This document shows positions 15,166-24,188 of a stretch of 64,000 bases of DNA, one piece after another. Below the pieces are notes generated by a model that had not been told where the DNA came from, made no database searches, and was given only the letters and a program-made list of their open reading frames with translations. The stretch is from Amycolatopsis coloradensis. GTDB taxonomy: Bacteria > Actinomycetota > Actinomycetes > Mycobacteriales > Pseudonocardiaceae. How positions within the stretch are numbered: the stretch's first letter is position 1; each line of letters opens with the position of its first letter. Made by a program: the position numbers and the translations under genes. The DNA is taken from contig NZ_MQUQ01000004.1 of NCBI RefSeq assembly GCF_001953865.1, positions 62,001 through 126,000 on the forward strand. The letters run 5' to 3'.

Positions 15166-18100
15166 GTGAGTTTTCGGCAGAAGAGAACCCGGATCCCGTT
15201 ACTGGCCTTGACCGTCACCGCGCTGGCCGCCGCGGTCTGCGGGGTGACCACCGCTCCCGCCGCCACCGGCGCGGAAGTCACCGTCCCGCTGTCCGTCGGC
15301 GCCGCCGCGGGCAACGCCACCCCGATCCCCGGCTTCGTGATCCAGTCCTCGGCGCAGGTCGGCGACGACTCGGCGGTGTCGAAGCCGGGCTTCCCCACCG
15401 CCGGCTGGTACCCGGTGTCGTCGCGGTCGACGGTGTACGCAGGGCTGCTGCGGAACGGCCAATACGCCGACCCCTTCTACTCCACGAACATGAAGAACGT
15501 CCCGGCCGCGCAGTTCTCCGTGCCGTGGTGGTATCGCGCCGACCTGAACGTCGAGGACACCTCGTCGCGCACGTATCTCGACTTCAGCGGCGTGCTCTCG
15601 AAGGCCGACGTCTGGGTCAACGGCACCAGGATCGCGACGAAGGACCAGGTCAACGGCGCCTACACCCGCCACGACCTGGACATCACCGCGCATGTGCGCG
15701 CGGGTGCCAACAGCGTCGCGTTCAAGGTCTACCCCAACGACCCCAACAACGATCTCTCGATGGGCTGGATCGACTGGGCGCAGACCCCGCCGGACCAGAA
15801 CATGGGCATCGTCCGTGACGTCCTCGTGCGCCGAGGCGGCCCGGTCGCGCTGCGCAGCGCCCACGTGGTCCAGAAACTGAACTCCTCGCTCAGCCACGCC
15901 GACCTCACGGTGAAGGCCGACGTCCGCAACGACACGGCGAACGCGGTGCAGACCACCGTCGCCGGCACGGTCGCGGGCAAGCCGGTCAGCCAGACCGTCT
16001 CGCTGGCGGCCAAGGAGCGCAAGACCGTCACCTTTCCAGTGGCCGGTCTCGACAACCCGAACCTCTGGTGGCCCGCCGGGATGGGCTCGCAGCACCGGTA
16101 CGAACTCGACCTGACCGCGAGCGTCGGCGGCACGCCGTCCGACTCCTCGAAGTCGAAGTTCGGTGTCCGCGACGTCAAGGCACCGCTGAACTCCAGCGGC
16201 GGGCGTCAGTACAGCGTCAACGGCAAACCACTGCTGATCAGGGGCGGCGGCTACACGCCGGACCTGTTCCTGCGCTGGGACAAGACCGCGGCGGCCGACA
16301 AGCTCAAGTACGTGCTGAACCTCGGGCTCAACACGGTCCGGCTGGAAGGCCACATCGAACCGGACGAGTTCTTCGACCTCGCCGACGACCTCGGCGTGCT
16401 GACCATGCCCGGCTGGGAATGCTGCGACAAGTGGGAAGGCCACGTCAACGGCGAGGAGAAGGGCGAACCCTGGGTCGAATCGGACTACCCGATCGCCAAG
16501 GCTTCGATGTTCTCCGAGGCCGAGCGCCTGCGTGACCACCCGAGCGTCATCTCCTTCCACATCGGCAGCGATTTCGCGCCGGACAGGCGGATCGAGCAGG
16601 GCTACCTCGACGCGATGAAGGTCGCCGACTTCCAGCCGCCGGTGATCCCGTCGGCGTCGAAGCGGCCGTCCCCGATCACGGGCGCGTCCGGGATGAAGAT
16701 GAACGGCCCGTACGACTACGTCCCACCGGTCTACTGGTACGACAAGTCGCAGAAGGACCGTGGCGGCGCGTGGAACTTCAACTCGGAGACCAGCGCCGGG
16801 GTCGACATCCCGACGATGGACACGCTGAAACGGATGATGTCGCCGAGCGAGCTGGAGACGATGTGGAAGAACCCATCGGCTCCGCAGTACCACCGCTCGT
16901 CTTCGACCACGTTCGCCAATCTGAAGCTGTTCGGTGACGCCCTCACCAAACGGTATGGCGCGGCGGCGAACCTGACCGACTTCGTGCGCAAGGCGCAGCT
17001 CGCGCAGTACGAGAACGTCCGCGCGGAATTCGAGTCGCACTCGCGCAACTACACCGACTCGACCAATCCGTCGACCGGGTTGATCTACTGGATGCTCAAC
17101 AGCCCGTGGACTTCGCTGCACTGGCAGCTGTTCGACGCCTACATGGACCAGAACGGCGCCTACTACGGTGCGAAGAAGGCCAACGAGCCACTGCACATCC
17201 AGTACTCGCACGACAACAGGTCGGTCGTGGTGATCAACCAGACGTCGAACGCGGTGAACGGGCTGACGGCGACCACGAAGCTGTACAACCTCGACGGCAC
17301 GGAGAAGTACAGCAACACCAAGACCGGGCTGTCGGTCGGCGCGCTGGGCAACAAGGCCACCGCGGTCACCGTCCCGGCGGTGAGCGGGCTGTCGACGACC
17401 TACCTGGCGAAGCTGGTGCTCACCAACTCCTCCGGCAAGGAGGTCAGCCGGAACGTGTACTGGCTCTCCACCAAGGCGGACACGCTCAACTGGGGCGGCA
17501 GCGACTGGTACTACACCCCCCAGTCCGCTTTCGCCGATCTGTCCGGGCTGAACAACCTCGGCCAGTCGGCCGTCAGCGCGACGGCGAACTCGGTCGCCGG
17601 AGCCGACGGCACCACCACGACGACCGTGACGCTGAAGAACACCTCGGGCGGCAAGCTCCCGGCGTTCTACGTCGACACGAAGGTCGTGGATTCGGCGGGA
17701 AAGCCGGTGCTCCCGGTCGAGTGGAACGACAACGCGATGAGCCTCTGGCCGGGTGAAACGACCACGCTGACCGCGAAGTACCGCACCGCCGACCTCAAGG
17801 GCTCCAAGCCTTCGGTGCGGGTCTCGGGCTGGAACACCGGCACGCAGACCGTTCCCGCCGACGGTTCGGGCCCCGGCCCCGGCAACCCGGTCGACTACCA
17901 GGCCGAGGACGCCGCGATCACCCAGGGCGCGGTGGAGTCCAATCACGCCGGGTTCACCGGCACCGGTTTCGTCAACTACGACAACGTGGCGGGCAGCTCG
18001 GTCGAGTGGACGGTCACCGCGCCCGCGGCGGGCACCTACGACGTCGTCGTCCGGTACGCCAACGGGACGACGGCGAACCGGCCGCTGGACTTCTCCGTCA

Positions 18101-18264
18101 ACGGCACGGTCAGCGCGTCCGGTGTCGGCTTCGGCGGCACAGGCGCCTGGCCGAACTGGACGACGAAGACGGTGAAGATGACCTTGTCCGCCGGGGTGAA
18201 CAAGATCAGGGCTGTCGCCACCACGGCGAACGGCGGTCCCAACGTCGACAAGATCACCCTCTAG
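15166..18264 (+). CDS. csxA: Exo-beta-D-glucosaminidase CsxA (GH2)
   Basis: A 1032-residue secreted enzyme that removes glucosamine from the non-reducing ends of chitosan oligosaccharides. Signal peptide about 1-32 (RTRIPLLALTVTALAAAVCG), then the GH2 sugar-binding and Ig-like domains, the catalytic barrel, further beta domains and a C-terminal CBM35 (from about 905, DYQAEDAAI to NVDKITL). Counting from the GTG at 15166, the acid/base Asp in HIGSDFAPDRR is residue 469 and the nucleophile Glu in FNSETSAG is 541. These are exactly the positions reported for Amycolatopsis orientalis CsxA, as is the total length. GAGGAGG precedes the start. A long hairpin follows. Orthology is essentially certain. 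Confidence 0.97.
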   Translation: MSFRQKRTRIPLLALTVTALAAAVCGVTTAPAATGAEVTVPLSVGAAAGNATPIPGFVIQSSAQVGDDSAVSKPGFPTAGWYPVSSRSTVYAGLLRNGQYADPFYSTNMKNVPAAQFSVPWWYRADLNVEDTSSRTYLDFSGVLSKADVWVNGTRIATKDQVNGAYTRHDLDITAHVRAGANSVAFKVYPNDPNNDLSMGWIDWAQTPPDQNMGIVRDVLVRRGGPVALRSAHVVQKLNSSLSHADLTVKADVRNDTANAVQTTVAGTVAGKPVSQTVSLAAKERKTVTFPVAGLDNPNLWWPAGMGSQHRYELDLTASVGGTPSDSSKSKFGVRDVKAPLNSSGGRQYSVNGKPLLIRGGGYTPDLFLRWDKTAAADKLKYVLNLGLNTVRLEGHIEPDEFFDLADDLGVLTMPGWECCDKWEGHVNGEEKGEPWVESDYPIAKASMFSEAERLRDHPSVISFHIGSDFAPDRRIEQGYLDAMKVADFQPPVIPSASKRPSPITGASGMKMNGPYDYVPPVYWYDKSQKDRGGAWNFNSETSAGVDIPTMDTLKRMMSPSELETMWKNPSAPQYHRSSSTTFANLKLFGDALTKRYGAAANLTDFVRKAQLAQYENVRAEFESHSRNYTDSTNPSTGLIYWMLNSPWTSLHWQLFDAYMDQNGAYYGAKKANEPLHIQYSHDNRSVVVINQTSNAVNGLTATTKLYNLDGTEKYSNTKTGLSVGALGNKATAVTVPAVSGLSTTYLAKLVLTNSSGKEVSRNVYWLSTKADTLNWGGSDWYYTPQSAFADLSGLNNLGQSAVSATANSVAGADGTTTTTVTLKNTSGGKLPAFYVDTKVVDSAGKPVLPVEWNDNAMSLWPGETTTLTAKYRTADLKGSKPSVRVSGWNTGTQTVPADGSGPGPGNPVDYQAEDAAITQGAVESNHAGFTGTGFVNYDNVAGSSVEWTVTAPAAGTYDVVVRYANGTTANRPLDFSVNGTVSASGVGFGGTGAWPNWTTKTVKMTLSAGVNKIRAVATTANGGPNVDKITL

Positions 18265-18279
18265 CCCAAGGAGCTGCCC

Positions 18280-18313
18280 AAAGGCCCCCTTCGCCGCGGC
18301 GAAGGGGGCCTTT
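18280..18313 (+). terminator. Perfect 17-bp-arm hairpin after csxA
   Basis: AAAGGCCCCCTTCGCCG (18280-18296) is followed directly by its exact reverse complement (18297-18313), starting 16 bases after the csxA stop. Very stable; the A and T ends make it work in both directions. Confidence 0.85.
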
Positions 18314-18342
18314 CCCGTCCCGGCGTGGGTTACGCTTTCCGG

Positions 18343-18792
<450 letters not shown>

Positions 18793-18796
18793 CCGC

Positions 18797-19192
18797 ATGA
18801 CCGTCTCGATTCACGCGTCCTTCCTCCCCGCCGACGATCTCGAAGCCGCACTTTCCTTCTACCGCGACATCTTGGGCTTCGACGTGCGTGAGGAAGGCCC
18901 GCGCCGGGTCACCGTCGGCCCGCCGGGGCAACCGCGGACGTCGATCGTGCTCCATCCCCCGGCCGCCGATCCGGAAATCACCGACGAGGAACGCTCCACG
19001 ATCCTCGAACTGATGGCCAAAGGGACCTACGGGGCCATCGTGCTGTCCACCCCGGACCTGACCGCGGCCTTCGACCGGATCCAGGCGACCGGTGCCGACG
19101 TCGTCCAGGAGCCGCTCGACCAGCCCTACGGCGTCCGCGACTGCGCGTTCCGCGACCCGGCGGGCAACCTGGTGCGTATCGAACAGCGGTAA
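18797..19192 (+). CDS. VOC-family (glyoxalase/bleomycin-resistance-like) protein
   Basis: A 131-residue vicinal-oxygen-chelate protein with two beta-alpha-beta-beta-beta halves: SFLPADDLEAALSFYRDILGFDV in the first, STPDLTAAFDRIQATGADVVQEP and CAFRDPAGNLVRIEQ in the second. The C-terminal Glu of LVRIEQ is the usual metal ligand. A matching His is at most weakly placed in the first strand (SIHASF). Such small proteins bind or detoxify electrophilic compounds. TACCTT six bases before the ATG gives a leaderless start. The preceding AraC gene ends 4 nt upstream. Confidence 0.85.
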   Translation: MTVSIHASFLPADDLEAALSFYRDILGFDVREEGPRRVTVGPPGQPRTSIVLHPPAADPEITDEERSTILELMAKGTYGAIVLSTPDLTAAFDRIQATGADVVQEPLDQPYGVRDCAFRDPAGNLVRIEQR

Positions 19193-19229
19193 CCGGGCCT
19201 CGGTGCGCGGGCACCGGGCGTTCCGGGTG

Positions 19230-21101
19230 ATGATGAGCGGCGTGGAGATCGCGGTAGAACTCGTGGCACTGGTGGTGGCCGTCCTCCTGGTCACCACCGC
19301 GGCGCGGAGACTCGACTGGTCGGCGCCGTTGTGCCTGATCGCGGTCGGGGTCGTCGCCTCGTACGTCCCCGGCGTCCCGGAGTACGAACTGGACCCGGAG
19401 GTCGTGCTGCTGGGGCTGCTGCCCCCGCTGCTGTACGCGACCGCGATCCGCACCTCGCTGATCGACTTCCGCCGCAACCGCGGGCCGATCCTGCTGTTGT
19501 CGGTGGGGCTCGTCATCTGCACCACGGCCGCGGTCGGCGTCGTGGCGTGGCTGGTGATCCCCGGTCTGCCGCTCGCCGCCGGATTCGCGATCGGCGCGGT
19601 GGTCGCCCCACCCGACGCGGTCGCGGCCACCGCCGTCGCCCGCAAGGTCGGGATGCCGCGCAAGCTGACCCGGCTGCTGGAGGGCGAAAGCCTCTTCAAC
19701 GACGCGGCCGCGCTGGTCGCCCTGCGGACCGCCATCGCGGCCATCGCCGGTTCGGTCAGCCTGCTGCAGGTGGGCGGGGATTTCCTGCTCGCCGCCGGCG
19801 GTGGGCTCGTGATCGGGTTCGCCGTCGGCGCGCTCGCCGCGATGATCCGCACCCGGCTCCAGGATCCGGTCAGCGACACCGCGCTTTCACTGGTGGTCCC
19901 GTTCGTCGCCTACCTGGCCGCCGAGGCGATCCACGGTTCCGGGGTGATCGCCGTGGTCGTCGCGGGCCTGATTCTCGGGCACAAGTCGCCCAGCATGCTT
20001 TCGGGCCGCTCCCGGCTGGCGAGCAGGCTGAACTGGCAGACCATCCAGTTCCTGCTGGAGAACATCGTCTTCCTGCTGATCGGGCTCCAGGTCCGCCGGA
20101 TCATGACCGAGGTCGGCGAAAGCGGGCTGAGCGCGCTGGACCTCTTCCTGATCTGCGCCGCCACGCTCGCCGCGACGATCGTCACCCGCGTCGTCTGGAT
20201 GGCGGGTATCGGGCTCGCCAGGCGACTGTTCCGCCGCCACGCCTGGCCGTGGCGGTACTCGGCCGTGATCGCCTGGGCGGGGATGCGCGGGGTCGTCACG
20301 CTCGCGGCGGCGTTCGTGCTGCCCGCGGACACCCCGCAGCGGGCCGTGCTGGTGCTGGTCGCGTTCGTCGTCGTGGCGGGAACGCTGCTGCTGCACGGAA
20401 CGACGCTGCCGGTACTGGTGCGCCGCCTGAAACTGCCCCCGCCCGATGCGGGCGAGGACGCGCTGCAGGAGGCGGCCGTCATCCACGACATGACGCGGGC
20501 CGCGCTCCAGGAGCTGGAGAAGATCCGGACCCCCGAGGATCCGGACGACATCGTCGAGCGGCTCCGCAGCAGGCTCCAGCACCGGTCCGATTCGGCTTGG
20601 GAAGAGCTCGGCAGGCAGGGCACGGTGGTCGAGACGCCGAGCGACGTCTACCGCCGTCTGCGGCTGAAGCTGCTCGAAGTCGAACGGGAGAAGTTCCTGG
20701 AGGCGCGTGACTCCGGGATGGCCGATGATGATGTCCTGCGCCGGATCCTCGAACGTCTCGACATCGAGGAATCCATGCTCGACAGGGAGGAAGACGTCGT
20801 GCCGGACTCCGGTCGGGAACTACGCACCCCCGCCGCGACGGCGGGATCCTGCAAGCATCTGACCAAGGACTGGCCACCGGTCGAACCCAGCTCCCCTGAC
20901 GAGTGCGCGGTCTGCGTCGAGAACGGGATGACCTGGGTCCATCTGCGTGAATGCGTCAAATGCGGGAACGTCGCCTGCTGCGACTCGTCGCCGGGCCAAC
21001 ACGCGACCCAGCACTTCCACGACTCCCTGCACCCGGTGATGCGCAGTCACGAGCCCGGCGAGACCTGGCGCTGGTGCTTCGTGGACAAACAGCTGGGCTG
21101 A
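19230..21101 (+). CDS. CPA1-type Na+/H+ antiporter fused to a UBP-type zinc finger
   Basis: A 623-residue protein. Residues about 5-400 are a multi-pass cation/proton antiporter of the CPA1 (NhaP-like) family. The core ion-binding region includes GAVVAPPDAVAATAVARKVG and EGESLFNDAAALV, the ND pair being the classic NhaP signature. A cytoplasmic segment (410-530) is rich in charged helices. From about residue 541 the protein ends in KHLTKDWPPV...CAVC...HLRECVKCGNVACCDSSPGQHATQHFHDS, a complete zf-UBP domain with its Cys/His ligands. In eukaryotes this fold binds free ubiquitin C-termini; in bacteria its partner is unknown. ATG 19230 chosen because the first membrane segment starts here; no clear ribosome site. 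Confidence 0.85.
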   Translation: MMSGVEIAVELVALVVAVLLVTTAARRLDWSAPLCLIAVGVVASYVPGVPEYELDPEVVLLGLLPPLLYATAIRTSLIDFRRNRGPILLLSVGLVICTTAAVGVVAWLVIPGLPLAAGFAIGAVVAPPDAVAATAVARKVGMPRKLTRLLEGESLFNDAAALVALRTAIAAIAGSVSLLQVGGDFLLAAGGGLVIGFAVGALAAMIRTRLQDPVSDTALSLVVPFVAYLAAEAIHGSGVIAVVVAGLILGHKSPSMLSGRSRLASRLNWQTIQFLLENIVFLLIGLQVRRIMTEVGESGLSALDLFLICAATLAATIVTRVVWMAGIGLARRLFRRHAWPWRYSAVIAWAGMRGVVTLAAAFVLPADTPQRAVLVLVAFVVVAGTLLLHGTTLPVLVRRLKLPPPDAGEDALQEAAVIHDMTRAALQELEKIRTPEDPDDIVERLRSRLQHRSDSAWEELGRQGTVVETPSDVYRRLRLKLLEVEREKFLEARDSGMADDDVLRRILERLDIEESMLDREEDVVPDSGRELRTPAATAGSCKHLTKDWPPVEPSSPDECAVCVENGMTWVHLRECVKCGNVACCDSSPGQHATQHFHDSLHPVMRSHEPGETWRWCFVDKQLG

Positions 21102-21120
21102 ATCGGTATCGTCGGCGGTC

Positions 21121-21807
21121 ATGAGCACCCCAGAGCAGGAGATCGAATACCGCCAGCACCGGTTCTCGCCCCCACCCGGATCGACCGAGATCTTCCTTGT
21201 CCGCCACGGAGAATCAGCGCCCGCGAAGGGCAGCTCACCGTTCGACATGGTCGACGGGCAAGCCGACCCCGACCTCGCGCCGGAGGGCAGGGACCACGCC
21301 GAGCGGGTCGGGCGCCGTCTGGCGGACGAGCGGATCTCCGCGCTGTACGTGACCACGTTGCGGCGGACGTCGCAGACCGCGGCGCCGCTGGCCGCGAAAC
21401 TCGGGGTCACGCCGGAGGTCGAGGCGGAGCTGAGGGAGATCCACCTCGGCGACTGGGAGAACGGCCTCTTCCGGCGCTACACCCACGAAGGTCACCCGAT
21501 CGTCGAAAAGCTGTGGCAGGAGCAGCGCTGGGACGTCATCCCGGGTGCGGAGACGATGGAGAGTTTCGGCGGCCGGATCAAGGCGGCGATCGGCAGGCTC
21601 GCGGCCGCAAACCCCGGCCGCCGGATCGCCGTGTTCACCCACGGCGGCGTCATCGGCGAGGTCTTCGCGCAGGCCAGTGCCGCGCAGAACCGGTTCGCGT
21701 TCCTCGGGGTGGACAACGGCTCGATCTCGCACCTGGTGGTTTCGGGCGACAACTGGATGGTGCGGCGGTTCAACGACACGTCGCATCTTCAGTCGCCTTT
21801 CGGCTGA
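21121..21807 (+). CDS. Histidine phosphatase superfamily protein
   Basis: A 228-residue phosphoglycerate-mutase-like phosphatase. It has the catalytic RHG motif (IFLVRHGESAPAKG), LAPEGRDHAERVGRRL, the second Arg region (LYVTTLRRTSQTAAPLA), the acidic EIHLGDWE and the second catalytic His in IAVFTHGGVIGEV. All core residues are present, so it should be active on a phosphomonoester; the substrate is unknown. The N-terminal 25 residues are an extra extension. It starts 20 nt after the antiporter and may be its second cistron. The 3' end overlaps the convergent permease gene by 38 bp. Confidence 0.85.
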   Translation: MSTPEQEIEYRQHRFSPPPGSTEIFLVRHGESAPAKGSSPFDMVDGQADPDLAPEGRDHAERVGRRLADERISALYVTTLRRTSQTAAPLAAKLGVTPEVEAELREIHLGDWENGLFRRYTHEGHPIVEKLWQEQRWDVIPGAETMESFGGRIKAAIGRLAAANPGRRIAVFTHGGVIGEVFAQASAAQNRFAFLGVDNGSISHLVVSGDNWMVRRFNDTSHLQSPFG

Positions 21808-22537
21808 TCCGGCCCGCCGCGACCAGGTGCACGGCGACGAGGACCGCCGCCGCTTCCGCGGCCAGCAGCCCGATGAGCACGAGCACCTGGGTCACCCCGG
21901 CCTGCAACGGCCCGGCGCCACCGAGGAGGACACCGACGTAGGCGCCGGGCAGGGTCACCAGGCCGACCGTCCGCGTCTGGTCGAGCGCGGGGATCAGTGC
22001 GTGTCCCGCCGAAGGGCGGCAGATCTCCAGCGCGGCCGGGCGCCGCAGGAAACCCAGTGCCAGCGCGGCTTCGTACTCGCCGTGCCGGGACACGAGTTCG
22101 TCCAGGGCACGCCGTGAAGCCTGGGAAGTCGCGGACATCGCGCCGCCGATGACGATCCCGGCGATCGGCACGATCGCGATCGGTTTCCACGGGACCACGC
22201 CGGTCGCGAGCACGAGTGTCAGCACCGGCACCACGCCGGACGCGATGGCGAGCGCCACCCATACGAGGTCTTTCGGTACGCCGATCCGGCGCGACGAGGT
22301 GAACGCCGCGATCGCGAACATCAGCAGGACGAACCCGCCGGTCAGCCAGCCCGATTCCAGGATCCCGACGATGACCAGCGAGACGGCCGCGAGCTGCACG
22401 ACGGCACGCGCGGCCGCGAACAACACTGCCTTGCCCTGCCCCAGCCGCCCGAACCGCACCACGGCAGCGCCGAAGATCGCCAACACGACGAGGACCACGG
22501 CCAGCACGGGACCGAAAGAGATCGCACCATCCGTCAC
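21770..22537 (-). CDS. FetB-like (UPF0014) ABC transporter permease
   Basis: A 255-residue integral membrane protein with about seven hydrophobic segments. Family motifs of FetB/YbbM include VRAxxQLAxVSLVIxGIL (here AAARAVVQLAAVSLVIVGIL), PIAGIVIGGAMSATSQASRRALDEL, and TVGLVTLPGAYVGVLLGGAGPLQAG near the C-terminus. FetAB exports iron in E. coli. The cognate ATPase normally sits next to the permease but is not present here, so the partner must be elsewhere. GTG start; a CAGGAT box lies seven bases upstream, suggesting a leaderless message. Confidence 0.85.
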   Translation of the reverse strand: MTDGAISFGPVLAVVLVVLAIFGAAVVRFGRLGQGKAVLFAAARAVVQLAAVSLVIVGILESGWLTGGFVLLMFAIAAFTSSRRIGVPKDLVWVALAIASGVVPVLTLVLATGVVPWKPIAIVPIAGIVIGGAMSATSQASRRALDELVSRHGEYEAALALGFLRRPAALEICRPSAGHALIPALDQTRTVGLVTLPGAYVGVLLGGAGPLQAGVTQVLVLIGLLAAEAAAVLVAVHLVAAGRISRKATEDATCR

Positions 22538-22565
22538 ACGGATGATCCTGCCGCAGAAACGGGGA

Positions 22566-23051
22566 TCAGGACGTGCAGGTCACCGGCGCGCCCGCGGCGG
22601 GGGCGGTGCGGTCGCTGACGACCTCGCCGTCGACGACGATCCGGCACCGCAGCGCGCCGCTACCCGCGCCCTGCGCGGAGACGCTGTAGAACTCGTCGTG
22701 GTCTTCTTGGCTCGCGCGGTCGAAGGTGGTGCTCCACGGCAACGTCACTTCGGTCTTCTGCATGAGTTCCGAACCCTGCGCGACGTAGGTGACGTTCTGC
22801 GCGCCCTTCGCTCCGGACAGCTCGTAGACGACCGAGTGCGTCACGGTGCGGACGGCCGCCGCGGCCTGCTCGACCTGCGGCGCGGGTGGGTTCTGCACCG
22901 GCCGGGAGGCCTTCGGCATCACGTAACTGGCCAAGGTGACGGCGACGGCCATCACGCCCAGCACGACCACGACGGTCCCGAGCGGCTTGAGCCTGCCCGG
23001 GGCACCCTGTCCCGGCGCCGATGCCGGAGGGGTCGCGGTGGGAACACCCAT
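22566..23051 (-). CDS. MmpS-like membrane protein
   Basis: A 161-residue protein. A Pro/Ala-rich cytoplasmic start is followed by a single transmembrane helix (about 26-45, LGTVVVVLGVMAVAVTLASYVM). The extracytoplasmic domain has the MmpS pattern VVYELSGAKGAQNVTYV and ends RCRIVVDGEVVSDRTAP with a terminal Cys that could form a disulfide with RCRI. In mycobacteria MmpS proteins assist MmpL transporters; no MmpL is encoded here, which is common for solitary actinobacterial homologues. Start at ATG 23051; no strong ribosome site. It probably has its own promoter in 23060-23200. Confidence 0.75.
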   Translation of the reverse strand: MGVPTATPPASAPGQGAPGRLKPLGTVVVVLGVMAVAVTLASYVMPKASRPVQNPPAPQVEQAAAAVRTVTHSVVYELSGAKGAQNVTYVAQGSELMQKTEVTLPWSTTFDRASQEDHDEFYSVSAQGAGSGALRCRIVVDGEVVSDRTAPAAGAPVTCTS

Positions 23052-23255
23052 GGAGAGGTCTTCTCTCGTCCGAGCGCACTTCCGTCGAGTGCGTCAAACT
23101 ACATCTCGCTCAAAGGTGACTCCGCGTTAGCCGTTATCGGGAAGAAACCCGATATTCACCCTTTTGGGTGCGCTGACGAAGACGGAGCACCTGGTCATCG
23201 AACGATCGGCGTAAACAGACTGAGCCAAATAGCTCACTTTGAGTGATACCGGCCC

Positions 23256-23408
23256 TCAGTCGACGAGATCCGCCTCGGCGAGCGGCCCCAGCATCCGCCG
23301 CCCCGCCGGCGGGCAGCGGTGGACGTCGGCCGAAGACAACCGGGCGGACTCCGCGATTTCCCGGCCGGGCACCGGCTCACCGCGATGCTCGGCGGTGTAA
23401 CAGGTCAT
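23256..23408 (-). CDS. Small hypothetical protein (50 aa)
   Basis: A 51-codon frame on the minus strand, divergent from the AraC-type gene at 23460. The product starts MTCYTAEHRGEPVPGREIAE, contains SADVHRCPPAG and ends LAEADLVD. Composition is protein-like, with good third-position GC, and two Cys and two His could bind a metal. It might be the edge of a larger lost gene. No clear ribosome binding site and no family recognised. Confidence 0.35.
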   Translation of the reverse strand: MTCYTAEHRGEPVPGREIAESARLSSADVHRCPPAGRRMLGPLAEADLVD

Positions 23409-23459
23409 ATCGATCTCTGCTTCCGGCACGGCCCGATTCTGTCGTAGTGCCGGTGCATC

Positions 23460-24188
23460 ATGGCAACCGTGTATCGGGAGACGACGGCACCCGGCGGCCT
23501 GCGCGACGTGGTGCGCTGCTTGTGGGAAGACGCGGGCAAGGCGCCGAAGCGGATCGTGCCCGACGGCTGTGTCGACCTGGTCGAGAGCGGCGATGAGGTC
23601 TTCGTCGCCGGGCCGGACACCACGGCCTGGACCTGGGAAACACCGCCAGGTGTCCGCGTGCGTGGCGTGCGCTTCGCCCCCGGCAGGGCGGGCGGCGTCC
23701 TGGGACTGGGCGCCGACGAACTGCGTGATCAGCGTGTCTTCCTCGGCGACCTCTGGGGCCGGGAAGGCGGCCTGCTGGCCGAGCGGGTGCTCTGTGGTGC
23801 CGCCTCGCTCGCCGACATCGTCGCGGAACGCCGGTCCGGACGAGCCGACCGGGAGGTCTCGGAACTGATCGCCAGGCTGGACGGCGGCGCGACCCGGGTA
23901 TCGGCCGCGCTGGAGCGGTTCACGACCGGGGAACGGCAGTTGCGGCGAAGGTTCACCCTCGCGGTCGGCTACGGACCGGCGACCTATCTGCGCGTCACGC
24001 GGTTCCAGCGCGCCATCGGACTCGCCGGGACGGCACCGGATCTCGCCTCACTGGCGGCGTCGGCGGGATACGCCGACCAAGCGCATCTGAGCCGGGATTG
24101 CCGGGAATTCGCCGGAGTTCAGGCGAGGGAGTTCTTCCGCGCCAAGAAGTGCGCGATGTCCACTGTGGACTCGTACAGCGCACGGTAA
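23460..24188 (+). CDS. AraC-family regulator with DUF6597-like sensor domain
   Basis: A 242-residue regulator. The N-terminal domain has the pattern LRDVVRCLWE, RIVPDGCVDLVESGD, VFVAGPDTTAW and VRGVRFAPGRAGGVLG, typical of DUF6597-type sensors of GlxA/AraC-like proteins. Residues about 145-235 are the double HTH (ALERFTTGERQLRRRFTLAVGYGPATYLRV, then LASLAASAGYADQAHLSRDCREFAG). The C-terminal ~20 residues are read from DNA that also encodes, on the other strand, the end of the FGGY kinase (70-bp overlap). TAGTGC lies nine bases before the ATG. Confidence 0.85.
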   Translation: MATVYRETTAPGGLRDVVRCLWEDAGKAPKRIVPDGCVDLVESGDEVFVAGPDTTAWTWETPPGVRVRGVRFAPGRAGGVLGLGADELRDQRVFLGDLWGREGGLLAERVLCGAASLADIVAERRSGRADREVSELIARLDGGATRVSAALERFTTGERQLRRRFTLAVGYGPATYLRVTRFQRAIGLAGTAPDLASLAASAGYADQAHLSRDCREFAGVQAREFFRAKKCAMSTVDSYSAR

